Positions 1 to 5,775 are shown, counted from the first letter of the stretch. The stretch: DNA of 6,432 bases from Candidatus Odyssella thessalonicensis (GCA_005240015.1 SBBV01000217.1:1-6432), one strand, 5' to 3'. A program made the numbers and translations. The notes: generated from the sequence alone by a model not told the origin.

Positions 1-125
1 AGATCGAGCGCCCTCGTGCCCGCGCGCAGCAGCCCGAGCGCTTCGAGCCGCGCGAAGAACGCGTCGGGAAAGCCGGCGCGGAAGCGCGCGTAATCGTCGG
101 CGGTCCTGCCGAAATCGATCTTCAT
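1..125 (-). CDS. Class I SAM-dependent methyltransferase, N-terminal fragment (runs off window)
   Basis: Only the first 41 codons are present; the gene continues beyond base 1. The peptide begins MKIDFGRTADDYARFRAGFP and its last visible residues are TRALDL. This is the usual entry to class I methyltransferases: a short helical lead-in of the form 'YarfRpgyP..ff..L', then the first beta strand that precedes the GxGxG S-adenosylmethionine-binding loop, which itself lies outside the window. The substrate cannot be told from this piece. The ATG (bases 125-123) overlaps the TGA of the DUF393 gene upstream (124-122) in an ATGA arrangement. There is no strong ribosome binding site of its own, so translation is probably coupled and the gene is the distal member of the DUF393 operon. 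The family call rests on the N-terminal pattern only. Confidence 0.7.
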   Translation of the reverse strand, partial: MKIDFGRTADDYARFRAGFPDAFFARLEALGLLRAGTRALD

Positions 126-535
126 CCGGCGCGCGCCTGGAGGCGGCGCCAGCGGCGCCGGCTCCAGCGGTAGACGAGCGGCGCCACCACGCCCTCGTAG
201 AGCAGCCAGGCGAGCGGCCGCACCAGCGGGAAGGCCACGAGCGCCGCCGCGCAGCGATAGCGCGGCAGCACGCGCCAGATCGCGACGAACACGTCGATGC
301 CGCGGATGAGATTGCCGTGCGCATCGACCGCGTGCAGGCGGCGCATCGCGGTGTCGAAGTCGATGTTGTGGCGCCGGAACAGCTCGGGCGCGGTGTTGAT
401 GTCGTTCCAGCCGAGCGGCAGCGTCTGCTTGTCGGCAAAATGCCGATTCGCGATGCGCTGATAGTGCTCCATCTCGGCGCGGCAGACCGGGCACGCGCCG
501 TTGTAGCAGACGGTGAGCGTCACGGGATCGGTCAT
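122..535 (-). CDS. DUF393 / DCC-family thiol-disulfide oxidoreductase-like protein (137 aa), third of three tandem copies
   Basis: This small protein resembles the DUF393 (DCC1-like thiol-disulfide oxidoreductase) family, which has a thioredoxin-like fold; physiological substrates are generally unknown. The signature lies at the N-terminus: strand TLTVCYNGACPVC (residues 6-18) with the CxxC pair C15/C18. The family's usual Asp in 'YDGxCxxC' is Asn12 here. Further family marks are the Trp/Asp segment LGWNDI (41-46), the RRLHAVDAHG turn (65-74) and the VFVAIWRVLPRYR helix (82-94). A basic tail rich in Arg and Trp ends the protein. Two other cysteines are present, C10 and C95. The start ATG has GGAGG at bases 545-541, five bases upstream. 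It lies 83 bp downstream of the preceding DUF393 gene, and its stop overlaps the methyltransferase start. The family call is firm; the redox activity is inferred from the CxxC. Confidence 0.9.
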   Translation of the reverse strand: MTDPVTLTVCYNGACPVCRAEMEHYQRIANRHFADKQTLPLGWNDINTAPELFRRHNIDFDTAMRRLHAVDAHGNLIRGIDVFVAIWRVLPRYRCAAALVAFPLVRPLAWLLYEGVVAPLVYRWSRRRWRRLQARAG

Positions 536-618
536 GGCGGCCTCCGCTCAATAGACTTGGCGCGCCCGATAGCCGGGGGCAAGCGCCGCGCGGCGGGCCG
601 CGCGCCCGCGCGTGGTGC

Positions 619-1068
619 TCATCGCGACCTGCCCTCCGCCGCCGACTCCCGGCCACGTGCCTCGCGGCCGCGGAAATCGCGGGCGCGGAACGCTTTTCGC
701 AGGCGGTGGAGCGCGTGCGCGAGGCCGCTGTCGCAGACCGCGTGCGCGATCGCGCTGAATCCGGGCGAGGCGATGAGGCGCCCGAGCCGGCGATAGCCGG
801 GCAGCGCGCTCCACAAGAGCGCAAACGCGTCGGCGCCGGCGAGCAAGGTGCCGTCGGGGTCGAGCACGTGGAGGCGGCGGCGCGCCTCCTCGGGCCCGAT
901 GCCGAATTCGGCGAGCGCGTCGGGCTCGGCGGCGACGTCGCGCCACGCGATCGCGAGCTCGGCGCGGCGCGCCTCCATCTTGTAGATCGCGATGCGCGCG
1001 CGGCAGATCGAGCAGCTGCCGTCGTAGAACACGGTGAGCAGCACGGGCGGCGTTGCGGCCTTGGCCAT
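619..1068 (-). CDS. DUF393 / DCC-family thiol-disulfide oxidoreductase-like protein (149 aa), second of three tandem copies
   Basis: This copy has the most canonical DUF393 sequence of the three. The strand LLTVFYDGSCSIC (residues 10-22) carries the complete YDGxCxxC signature with Asp16, Cys19 and Cys22. It is followed by the Trp strand IAWRDVAAEP (40-49), the RRRLHVLDPDGTLLAGADAF segment (63-82) and LLWSALPGYR (84-93). One further cysteine, C112, is near the C-terminus. The tail from about residue 125 is Arg/Glu-rich and looks disordered. The frame is open further upstream, but the start at 1068 is chosen because GAGGAGG (bases 1080-1074) sits five bases before it. That ribosome binding site overlaps the TGA of the upstream DUF393 gene (1081-1079), so the pair is very probably co-translated. 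The role is presumably thiol-disulfide exchange; the partner is unknown. Confidence 0.9.
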   Translation of the reverse strand: MAKAATPPVLLTVFYDGSCSICRARIAIYKMEARRAELAIAWRDVAAEPDALAEFGIGPEEARRRLHVLDPDGTLLAGADAFALLWSALPGYRRLGRLIASPGFSAIAHAVCDSGLAHALHRLRKAFRARDFRGREARGRESAAEGRSR

Positions 1069-1078
1069 GGGATCCTCC

Positions 1079-1528
1079 TCACGATGCGGATGTCGATGCG
1101 CTCGCGCGCGGGTTCGGGTGCGGCAGCCTCCAGGCACGCGGCACGGCCTCGAGCGCGGCGGCGCGGCGCGGCGTCACCGGCCGCTCGATCAGCGCCGCGA
1201 TGCCGGCGATATCGAGCAGCAGCGCGCGCCAGCGATAGCCGGGCAGCTCGCGCCAGAGCGCCACGCGCGCATCGAGCCCGATGCGCAAGCGGCCGAGCCG
1301 GTCGACGACGGCGATCCCGCGCTTGGCTGCCGCGCGGCCGAGGCCGAACAGCGAGAGCGCGTCGGGATAGCGCGCCAGATCGCGCCAGAGCACGTCGCGG
1401 CGCGCCGGATGCAGCGCCGCGCGATAGCGCGCGGCGCGCGCGGCCGCCGCCGGCGCCGCGCCGTCGAAGAAAACCGTGAGTGCGGTCGGCGGATAGTCGC
1501 GCACGAGGTCGCTGACGAAGCGGGTCAT
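1079..1528 (-). CDS. Cysteine-free DUF393-like protein (149 aa), first of three tandem copies, active-site CxxC replaced by AxxA
   Basis: The protein aligns by eye along its whole length with the next gene. Shared blocks are ALTVFFDGAAPAA (residues 16-28) against LLTVFYDGSCSIC, then VLWRDLARYPDALSLFGLG (46-64), GIAVVDRLGRLRIGLDA (71-87) and LWRELPGYR (91-99). The family Asp22-Gly23 is kept, but both cysteine positions are Ala (A25, A28) and the protein has no cysteine anywhere. It therefore cannot be a CxxC oxidoreductase; a binding, chaperone or regulatory role is possible but unproven. The reading frame is intact and has a good ribosome binding site (GGAGG, 1539-1535, six bases before ATG), so it does not look like a decayed gene. 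An in-frame ATG at 1570 is rejected because it lies inside the predicted -10/operator region. The C-terminal tail is Ser/Ala/Pro-rich. It leads the operon, 146 bp downstream of the GbsR-type regulator. Confidence 0.85.
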   Translation of the reverse strand: MTRFVSDLVRDYPPTALTVFFDGAAPAAAARAARYRAALHPARRDVLWRDLARYPDALSLFGLGRAAAKRGIAVVDRLGRLRIGLDARVALWRELPGYRWRALLLDIAGIAALIERPVTPRRAAALEAVPRAWRLPHPNPRASASTSAS

Positions 1529-1568
1529 GGGTCGCCTCCGTTCGTAGGAGAACACGAAGCTCTCAGTC

Positions 1569-1588
1569 ATTTCAGAAACGAGTGAAAC
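1569..1588 (-). promoter_or_regulatory. Candidate operator of the DUF393 operon (GTTTCA-N8-TGAAAT dyad)
   Basis: On the minus strand this reads GTTTCACTCGTTTCTGAAAT, an inverted repeat with arms TTTCA and TGAAA around an 8-bp centre. It matches the dyad at 2254-2273 at 17 of 20 positions, with the three differences all in the central spacer. It covers the spacer and -10 of the promoter predicted for the DUF393 genes. The likely ligand is the GbsR/MarR-type regulator encoded next door, acting as a repressor. The repeat and its duplication are seen directly; the binding is inferred. Confidence 0.6.
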
Positions 1589-1606
1589 AGCCGGCCAAAA
1601 AATTTT
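1569..1606 (-). promoter_or_regulatory. Predicted promoter of the DUF393-methyltransferase operon
   Basis: Reading the minus strand, a -35-like TTGGCC (1598-1593) is followed after 18 bases by a -10-like TGAAAT (1574-1569), each matching four of six sigma-70 consensus bases. Immediately upstream is the run AAAATTTTTT (1606-1597), conspicuous in this G+C-rich DNA and suitable as an UP element. Transcription would start near 1562 and give a leader of about 35 bases carrying the GGAGG site before the ATG at 1528. The boxes are imperfect, so the exact position is tentative. Confidence 0.4.
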
Positions 1607-1674
1607 CCGCGGCTGCGCGCGCGGCATCGGCGACGCCGGGCGGCGGGGAAGCGCAACGGCGACGCGGCGCCGCA

Positions 1675-2235
1675 TCATCCGCCTCGCGCACGCCGCTTGC
1701 CCGCGACGCGGGCGCGCGGCACGAAGCGCGCGACGCGGCCGCCCATCCTCATGAGGCCGACCAGCACGGGCCGCGGCAGGCCCTTCACCTGGTCGTACCA
1801 GAGCGAGAGCGTCTCCAGGAATTCGAGCAGGCCCTCGATGCGCTGGCGCGTCTCGGCCGCGGTCTGGCCGTCGGCGGCGGCCTCCATCGCGCAGGCGCGC
1901 AGGATGCTGAGCGTGGGATCGATCTCGCGCTTCTTCCGCTCCTCGACGATGCGCGTGAGGATCTCCCAATTGTCGCGCAGCGCCTCGAAATGGTCGCGCC
2001 GGTCGCCGCGCACCGGCGTGCGCTGCACGAGCCCCCAGGCGAGCAGCTCCTTCAAGCTCATGCTGACGTTGGAGCGCGCGATCGCGAGCGTGTCGGCGAT
2101 CTCCTCGGCGGTGAGCGGACGCGGCGCCAGGTAGAGCAGCGCGTGGATCTGCGCCACCGAGCGGTTGACGCTCCAGCGCGCGCCCATCTCGCCCCAGTGG
2201 AGGACATAGCGCTCCATGGCCGGCGTCAGCCGCAT
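1675..2235 (-). CDS. GbsR/MarR-family winged-helix transcriptional regulator (186 aa)
   Basis: This is a DNA-binding regulator of the GbsR-like branch of the MarR superfamily. It has an N-terminal helix rich in aromatic residues (MERYVLHWGEMGARWSVNRS, residues 7-26), then AQIHALLYLAPRPLTAEEIA (28-47). The recognition helix IARSNVSMSLKELLAWGLV (52-70) follows, then a wing with basic RTPVRGDRRDHFEA (72-85). The C-terminal half (about 86-150) is helical and probably mediates dimerisation. The tail is Arg/Lys-rich. The length suits the family. There is one cysteine (C115), so thiol sensing by a disulfide within one subunit is unlikely. The start ATG has only a weak AGG upstream, which fits low expression. 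Dyads at 2254-2273 and 1569-1588 suggest autoregulation and control of the downstream DUF393 genes. The effector is unknown; glycine betaine or choline sensing, known for some GbsR proteins, should not be assumed. Confidence 0.88.
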   Translation of the reverse strand: MRLTPAMERYVLHWGEMGARWSVNRSVAQIHALLYLAPRPLTAEEIADTLAIARSNVSMSLKELLAWGLVQRTPVRGDRRDHFEALRDNWEILTRIVEERKKREIDPTLSILRACAMEAAADGQTAAETRQRIEGLLEFLETLSLWYDQVKGLPRPVLVGLMRMGGRVARFVPRARVAGKRRARGG

Positions 2236-2253
2236 CGCCTGATCCCGTAACGG

Positions 2254-2273
2254 GTTTCAGTAATTTCTGAAAT
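2254..2273. promoter_or_regulatory. Candidate operator at the regulator gene (GTTTCA-N8-TGAAAT dyad)
   Basis: The plus strand reads GTTTCAGTAATTTCTGAAAT. The arms TTTCA and TGAAA flank an 8-bp centre, and the site repeats the dyad at 1569-1588 in inverted orientation with three mismatches. It begins 19 bp upstream of the regulator's ATG and overlaps the predicted -10 and start region, which is the expected place for an autorepressor site. No third copy was seen elsewhere in the window. Confidence 0.6.
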
Positions 2274-2300
2274 CTTCGTTTTCGCCGCCGGCGAAGTCAA
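2272..2300 (-). promoter_or_regulatory. Predicted promoter of the GbsR-type regulator gene
   Basis: On the minus strand a -35 box TTGACT (2300-2295; five of six consensus bases) is followed after 17 bases by GAAGAT (2277-2272; three of six). The spacer contains the perfect dyad TTCGCC-gcc-GGCGAA. The promoter lies in the 89-bp gap after the chromate transporter gene, so the regulator can be transcribed independently of it. The -10 is weak, which lowers confidence. Confidence 0.4.
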
Positions 2301-2324
2301 GGCGCGCCGGTGCGGCGCGGCGCT

Positions 2325-3716
2325 TCAGCGCAGGGCCAGGTGGTAGATGGCGCCGAGCGCCGCGGCGGCGGCGAGGGTCAAGAGCATGCCCACCTTGAAG
2401 CGCAGCATCGCGACGAGGGCCGCGGCGGCCAGGACCAGCGACGCCCACTCGATGCTCGCCAGTTCCGGCAGGTAGAGCCGAAGGCCGTGCCAGCGCAGCG
2501 TCTCCACCTTCGCGAACACCACGTTGAGCGCGAACCAGACCGTGAGATTGAGCACGACGCCCACCACGGCCGCCGTGATGCCCGAAAGCGCGGCCGAGAA
2601 ACCCTGGAGCCCGCGCGTGCGCTCGACATAGGGGGCGCCGGCGAAGATGAAGAGGAACGACGGCACGAACGTCACCCACACGGTCAAGGCAGCGCCGAGC
2701 GTGCCGGCGAAATAGGGGTTCAAGCCGAGCGGATGGCGAAAGCCGGCGAGAAAGCCCACATATTCGAGCACGAGGATCAGCGGGCCCGGCGTCGTCTCGG
2801 CGAGGCCCAAGCCATCGAGCATTTCGCCGGGGCTGAGCCAGCCATAGGTCGCGACCGCCTCCTGCGCCACATAGGCGAGCACGGCGTAGGCACCGCCGAA
2901 CGTGACGACCGCCATCGTGCTGAAGAACTTGCCGATCTCGGTGAACGGGTTGCTCCAGCCGAGCGCCGCCCATACCGCGGCCACCGGGGCGAGCCACACC
3001 GCGAGCCAGATGAGGATCGTCGCGACCGTCGACGCGGCGGAGACGGGCGCCCGCGCATCGTGCGCGAGCTCGGCCGCGCGCGGCGCATCGGCCCCCGCCG
3101 CGCCGTGCGGCTTCACGACCGTGAAGCGCTCCGGCCGCCAGCGCCCGCCGAGATAGCCGATGATGCCCGCGGCGACGACGATGATCGGGAACGGAATGTC
3201 GAGGAAGAAGATGCCGACGAAGGCGGCGGCGGCAATCGCATACATCCAGGCGTTCTTGAGCGCGCGCCGCGAAATTCGCAGCAGCGCCTCTATCACGACC
3301 GCGAGCACCGCCGCCTTGATGCCGAAGAAGAGGGCCTCCACCAGCGGCACTTTCTGGAAGCCGGCGTAGATCGCGCTGAGCGCGAGGATCACGATCGCGC
3401 CCGGCACCACGAAAAGGATTCCTGCGGCAAGGCCGCCCGCGGTCCGGTGCAGCATCCAGCCGACATAGGTGGCGAGCTGCTGCGCCTCGGGCCCGGGTAG
3501 CACCATGCAGTAATTGAGCGCGTGCAAAAAGCGCGCCTCGCCGATCCACTTCTTCTCGTCGACGAGGATGCGATGCATCAGCGCGATCTGGCCAGCGGGG
3601 CCGCCGAAGCTCAGGAATCCGATCTTGAGCCATACCAGGAACGCCTCGCGGAAGCTCACGCGCTGCGCCGCGTCGCCGACCGGAGTGATCCTCGCCTCGT
3701 TCATCGCGCCCGTCAT
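2325..3716 (-). CDS. chrA: Chromate transporter, CHR family, two-domain (long-chain) type
   Basis: This is an inner-membrane protein of about 463 residues belonging to the chromate ion transporter (CHR) family; characterised members export chromate from the cytoplasm. Both homologous halves are present. The first carries LSFGGPAGQIALMH (residues 35-48) and NYCMVLPGPEAQQLATYVGW (68-87). The second carries TFGGAYAVLAYV (272-283) and GLAETTPGPLILVLEYVGF (304-322). Many hydrophobic segments separate them, with a hydrophilic linker of roughly 190-230 joining the halves. Length fits the long-chain group. The start is uncertain: ATG at 3716 is used here, but GTG at 3725 and ATG at 3704 are in the same frame, and none has a strong ribosome binding site. 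No chrB or other chromate gene is visible nearby. The substrate is assigned by family; sulfate or another oxyanion cannot be excluded. Confidence 0.93.
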   Translation of the reverse strand: MTGAMNEARITPVGDAAQRVSFREAFLVWLKIGFLSFGGPAGQIALMHRILVDEKKWIGEARFLHALNYCMVLPGPEAQQLATYVGWMLHRTAGGLAAGILFVVPGAIVILALSAIYAGFQKVPLVEALFFGIKAAVLAVVIEALLRISRRALKNAWMYAIAAAAFVGIFFLDIPFPIIVVAAGIIGYLGGRWRPERFTVVKPHGAAGADAPRAAELAHDARAPVSAASTVATILIWLAVWLAPVAAVWAALGWSNPFTEIGKFFSTMAVVTFGGAYAVLAYVAQEAVATYGWLSPGEMLDGLGLAETTPGPLILVLEYVGFLAGFRHPLGLNPYFAGTLGAALTVWVTFVPSFLFIFAGAPYVERTRGLQGFSAALSGITAAVVGVVLNLTVWFALNVVFAKVETLRWHGLRLYLPELASIEWASLVLAAAALVAMLRFKVGMLLTLAAAAALGAIYHLALR

Positions 3717-3825
3717 GCTGGCCACTCTATAGGCCGCGGGCGAATCCGGCGCCAGCCAAGCGCGTTCAACGGTGGTTGAGGCGAATTGAGGTGCGGCCTC
3801 GGGGAGGCTCCGTGGCGGCGCGGAG

Positions 3826-5061
3826 TTACGCCGCCGTCTTCGGCGCCTGCACCAGCGCCGGCGCTGGCGCGAATTCGGGCAGCGTGAAGACCTCGGGCGG
3901 CGCCATCAGCCCCTTCACCGAGTGCTTGCCGAGCGAGATCACCGAGCGGTTCGCCTCGCGCACGACATGGGCGAAGGCCGCCGACATCACCACCGGCGCG
4001 CCGAGCTTCGCCGCCACCGCCTCGATCCGGACCGTGAGGTTCACGGCCGGCCCGATGCAGGTGAAATCGAGCCGCGTGGCCGAGCCGATATTGCCGTAGG
4101 TGACGACGCCGACATGGAGCGCCACATTGAAGCGCAGCAGCGACGCGCCCGCCGCCGCGCGCGCCGTGTTGAGCTTCCCGACCGCCGCGTGGGCGTCGAT
4201 CGCGGCCTCGAGCGCCTGGCGGCAGGCATAGTGGCGGAACGCGACGTCCTCGACCGGGAAGATCGCGAGCAAGCCGTCGCCGAGGAACTTCAGGATCTGG
4301 CCGCCATGGCTGTCGATGGCGCCGGCGAGCGCGTCGAAGAACTGGTTGAGCGCCGCGATCACCTCGCTCGTGGGCCGCAGATCGGAGAGCGCCGTGAAGC
4401 CGCGCAGATCGGCGAACCAGATCACGGCGTCGATGCGCTCGCCCTGGCCGCGGCTGATCGAGCCGGCGAGGATGCGCCGGCTCGCGAGCCGACCCACATA
4501 GGTATCGAGCACGGCCTCGGCGATGCGGCGCCCCCAATGGATCTCGAACACCATCGCCACCAGCGGCAACTCGGCCTGCACCAGCGCGATGTCGGCGGCG
4601 GTGAAGCCGCGCGGCTTGCGCGTCGTCAGGGTCAAGACGTTGCGCTCGCCATTGCCGAAGGCCACGGCGAATGCCACGTAGTCGGTGAAGCCCTCGGCGC
4701 GCAGCTCGTTGAAGAACGGGAACTCGCGCGACGCCCGGGGTCCCGTAAGCCGCGCGTGCAGGAGATCGGCGCCGTCATGGATGCGCTTGATCGGCGAGCG
4801 CAGATACGCCTCGGCATTGCGCACCGAGCGCTCGCGCAGAATCTCGACCGTGGCCTGCTCGACGCGCCATTCGAACCCCGTCGCGGCCGCCTGCGGATGG
4901 ATCACGAGCAGGCTGAAGAGGGCGCGCTCGACCGGAACGCCGGCGCGCCGGAATGCGGCGTTGAGGCCGTCGAAAAAGGCCTTGGCGTCGGCCAAGTGCC
5001 GGCCTTCTCCCTGGATCCAGTCGGCAATGCTATGCTGTTGTTTTTTCGAAATTCGTGCCAC
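3826..5061 (-). CDS. Class III adenylate/guanylate cyclase with N-terminal sensor-like region (411 aa)
   Basis: The protein should make cyclic AMP (or GMP) from the nucleoside triphosphate. The C-terminal cyclase homology domain spans about residues 208-395. Metal-binding Asp218 is in WFADLRGFTALSD and Asp262 in LKFLGDGLLAIF. The base-recognition pair is Lys258 and Thr334 (LDFTCIG), and the transition-state residues are Asn341 and Arg345 (VNLTVRIE). The spacings (44, 7 and 4 residues) are those of active class III enzymes. Lys plus Thr is the class IIIb pattern and favours ATP as substrate. Residues 1-200 have no obvious membrane segment or signal peptide and may be a GAF-like or other sensory region; I cannot name it with certainty. 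The start is GTG (bases 5061-5059); a TTG at codon 23 preceded by GGAGAAGG is a possible alternative. It is a single-gene unit, divergent from the Fe-S scaffold gene. Confidence 0.92.
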   Translation of the reverse strand: MARISKKQQHSIADWIQGEGRHLADAKAFFDGLNAAFRRAGVPVERALFSLLVIHPQAAATGFEWRVEQATVEILRERSVRNAEAYLRSPIKRIHDGADLLHARLTGPRASREFPFFNELRAEGFTDYVAFAVAFGNGERNVLTLTTRKPRGFTAADIALVQAELPLVAMVFEIHWGRRIAEAVLDTYVGRLASRRILAGSISRGQGERIDAVIWFADLRGFTALSDLRPTSEVIAALNQFFDALAGAIDSHGGQILKFLGDGLLAIFPVEDVAFRHYACRQALEAAIDAHAAVGKLNTARAAAGASLLRFNVALHVGVVTYGNIGSATRLDFTCIGPAVNLTVRIEAVAAKLGAPVVMSAAFAHVVREANRSVISLGKHSVKGLMAPPEVFTLPEFAPAPALVQAPKTAA

Positions 5062-5202
5062 GGCCTTAAGGAACCTTTTGCCACACCGCGCTTGACCCAG
5101 GCTTAATCCATCGCCACTTATGGTGCGTTAACCCGCGGCGCAAGCCGCGCCGCCTTAATGTATCTCGCCCAGGACCCATCTCGGGAAGGGAACCGCGCCT
5201 CC
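5062..5202. promoter_or_regulatory. Divergent intergenic region between the cyclase and nfu genes
   Basis: This 141-bp region must hold promoters for both genes. On the plus strand TTGACC (5092-5097) is a good -35 candidate, but the -10 at the right distance is poor (CACTTA or ACTTAT around 5115-5121). On the minus strand TTAACG (5131-5126), 17 bases, then GATTAA (5108-5103) is a weak candidate for the cyclase. The region is less G+C-rich between 5100 and 5131 than its surroundings, as expected for a promoter. Neither pair of boxes is strong, so only the general location is supported. Confidence 0.35.
5134..5149 (+). other. Hairpin with GCAA tetraloop in the presumed nfu leader
   Basis: The plus strand reads CGCGGC-GCAA-GCCGCG, a perfect 6-bp all-G/C stem closed by a GNRA-type tetraloop if transcribed rightwards. 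It has no T-run after it on either strand, so it does not look like an intrinsic terminator. It would lie in the 5' leader of the nfu mRNA and may stabilise the transcript or be incidental. Confidence 0.35.
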
Positions 5203-5757
5203 ATGTTCATCCAGACCGAAGAGACGCCGAACCCGCTGACGCTCAAGTTCCTGCCCGGCCGCACCGTGCTCGGCGCGGGCACCGCCGATTTCCCGACCGC
5301 GCACGCGGCGGAAGGAAACTCGCCGCTGGCCGAGACGCTGTTCGGCATCGAAGGCGTGGGCGGCGTGTTCCTGGGCCCGGACTTCATCACCGTGACGAAG
5401 CGCCCCGACGCCGATTGGCCGGTGATGAAGCCGGCGATCCTCGGCGCGATCATGGAGCACTTCACCGCCAATCGCCCGGTCATCAACAAGCACACCGACA
5501 ATTCGAGCCAGGCAAGCGACGAAGATGATCCGGTGGTGAGCCAGATCAAGGAGCTGCTCGACACGCGCGTGCGCCCCGCGGTCGCGATGGACGGCGGCGA
5601 CATCCAGTTCCACGGCTTCGAGAAGGGCGTCGTCTATCTCACGATGAAGGGCTCGTGCTCGGGCTGCCCGAGCTCGACCGCGACGCTCAAGGCCGGCATC
5701 GAAAACATGCTGCGCCACTACATCCCCGAGGTCACCGAGGTCCGCGCCGTCTACTGA
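5203..5757 (+). CDS. NifU-like / NFU1-type Fe-S cluster scaffold or carrier protein (184 aa)
   Basis: This cytoplasmic protein carries and delivers Fe-S clusters during cofactor assembly. The N-terminal Nfu domain (residues 1-88) starts MFIQTEETPNPLTLKFLPGR, the hallmark of alphaproteobacterial and mitochondrial NFU1-type proteins. A short acidic linker (about 97-110) leads to the NifU C-terminal domain (111-184). There PAVAMDGGDIQFHGFEKG (125-142) precedes the cluster-binding CxxC in MKGSCSGCPSS (148-158), with Cys152 and Cys155. Length is typical and both domains are complete. The start at 5203 is preferred over an in-frame ATG at 5158 because the family begins exactly here; a GGGAAGGGAA run lies about 11 bases upstream. 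It differs from E. coli NfuA, whose N-terminal domain is A-type, so that symbol is not used. It is followed directly by a terminator and is probably monocistronic. Confidence 0.96.
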   Translation: MFIQTEETPNPLTLKFLPGRTVLGAGTADFPTAHAAEGNSPLAETLFGIEGVGGVFLGPDFITVTKRPDADWPVMKPAILGAIMEHFTANRPVINKHTDNSSQASDEDDPVVSQIKELLDTRVRPAVAMDGGDIQFHGFEKGVVYLTMKGSCSGCPSSTATLKAGIENMLRHYIPEVTEVRAVY

Positions 5758-5775
5758 CGGCGCGGTTTTCGTTTT
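5742..5775 (+). terminator. Intrinsic terminator of the nfu gene, overlapping its stop codon
   Basis: A perfect 9-bp stem CCGCGCCGT (5742-5750) pairs with ACGGCGCGG (5757-5765) around the 6-base loop CTACTG, followed by TTTTCGTTTT. The 5' arm lies within the last coding codons and the TGA stop straddles the loop and 3' arm. This is a textbook rho-independent terminator and separates nfu from the glucosaminidase gene. Confidence 0.88.

Noticed and set aside
1536..1550. CTCC/GGAG hairpin that could hide the ribosome binding site of the first DUF393 gene
   Set aside because: The stem is only 4 bp, competes with another small stem, and would not be stable enough to claim a regulatory RNA.
1529..1570. 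Longer N-terminus for the first DUF393 gene from the ATG at 1570
   Set aside because: This ATG lies in the predicted -10/operator, so it would not be in the transcript; the ATG at 1528 has GGAGG at the right distance and fits the family start.
2281..2295. Perfect dyad TTCGCC-gcc-GGCGAA as a chrA terminator
   Set aside because: No T-run follows it in the minus-strand direction (AACGAAG instead), and it lies between the predicted -35 and -10 of the regulator promoter.
2310..3500. Long plus-strand open frame opposite chrA
   Set aside because: Its product is rich in Arg, Glu, His and Asp without domain-like patterning, the usual antisense shadow of a G+C-rich gene; the minus strand encodes a complete ChrA.
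3922..5106. Long plus-strand open frame opposite the cyclase
   Set aside because: It has charged low-complexity composition and no motif, and it lies opposite a cyclase with all catalytic residues in place.
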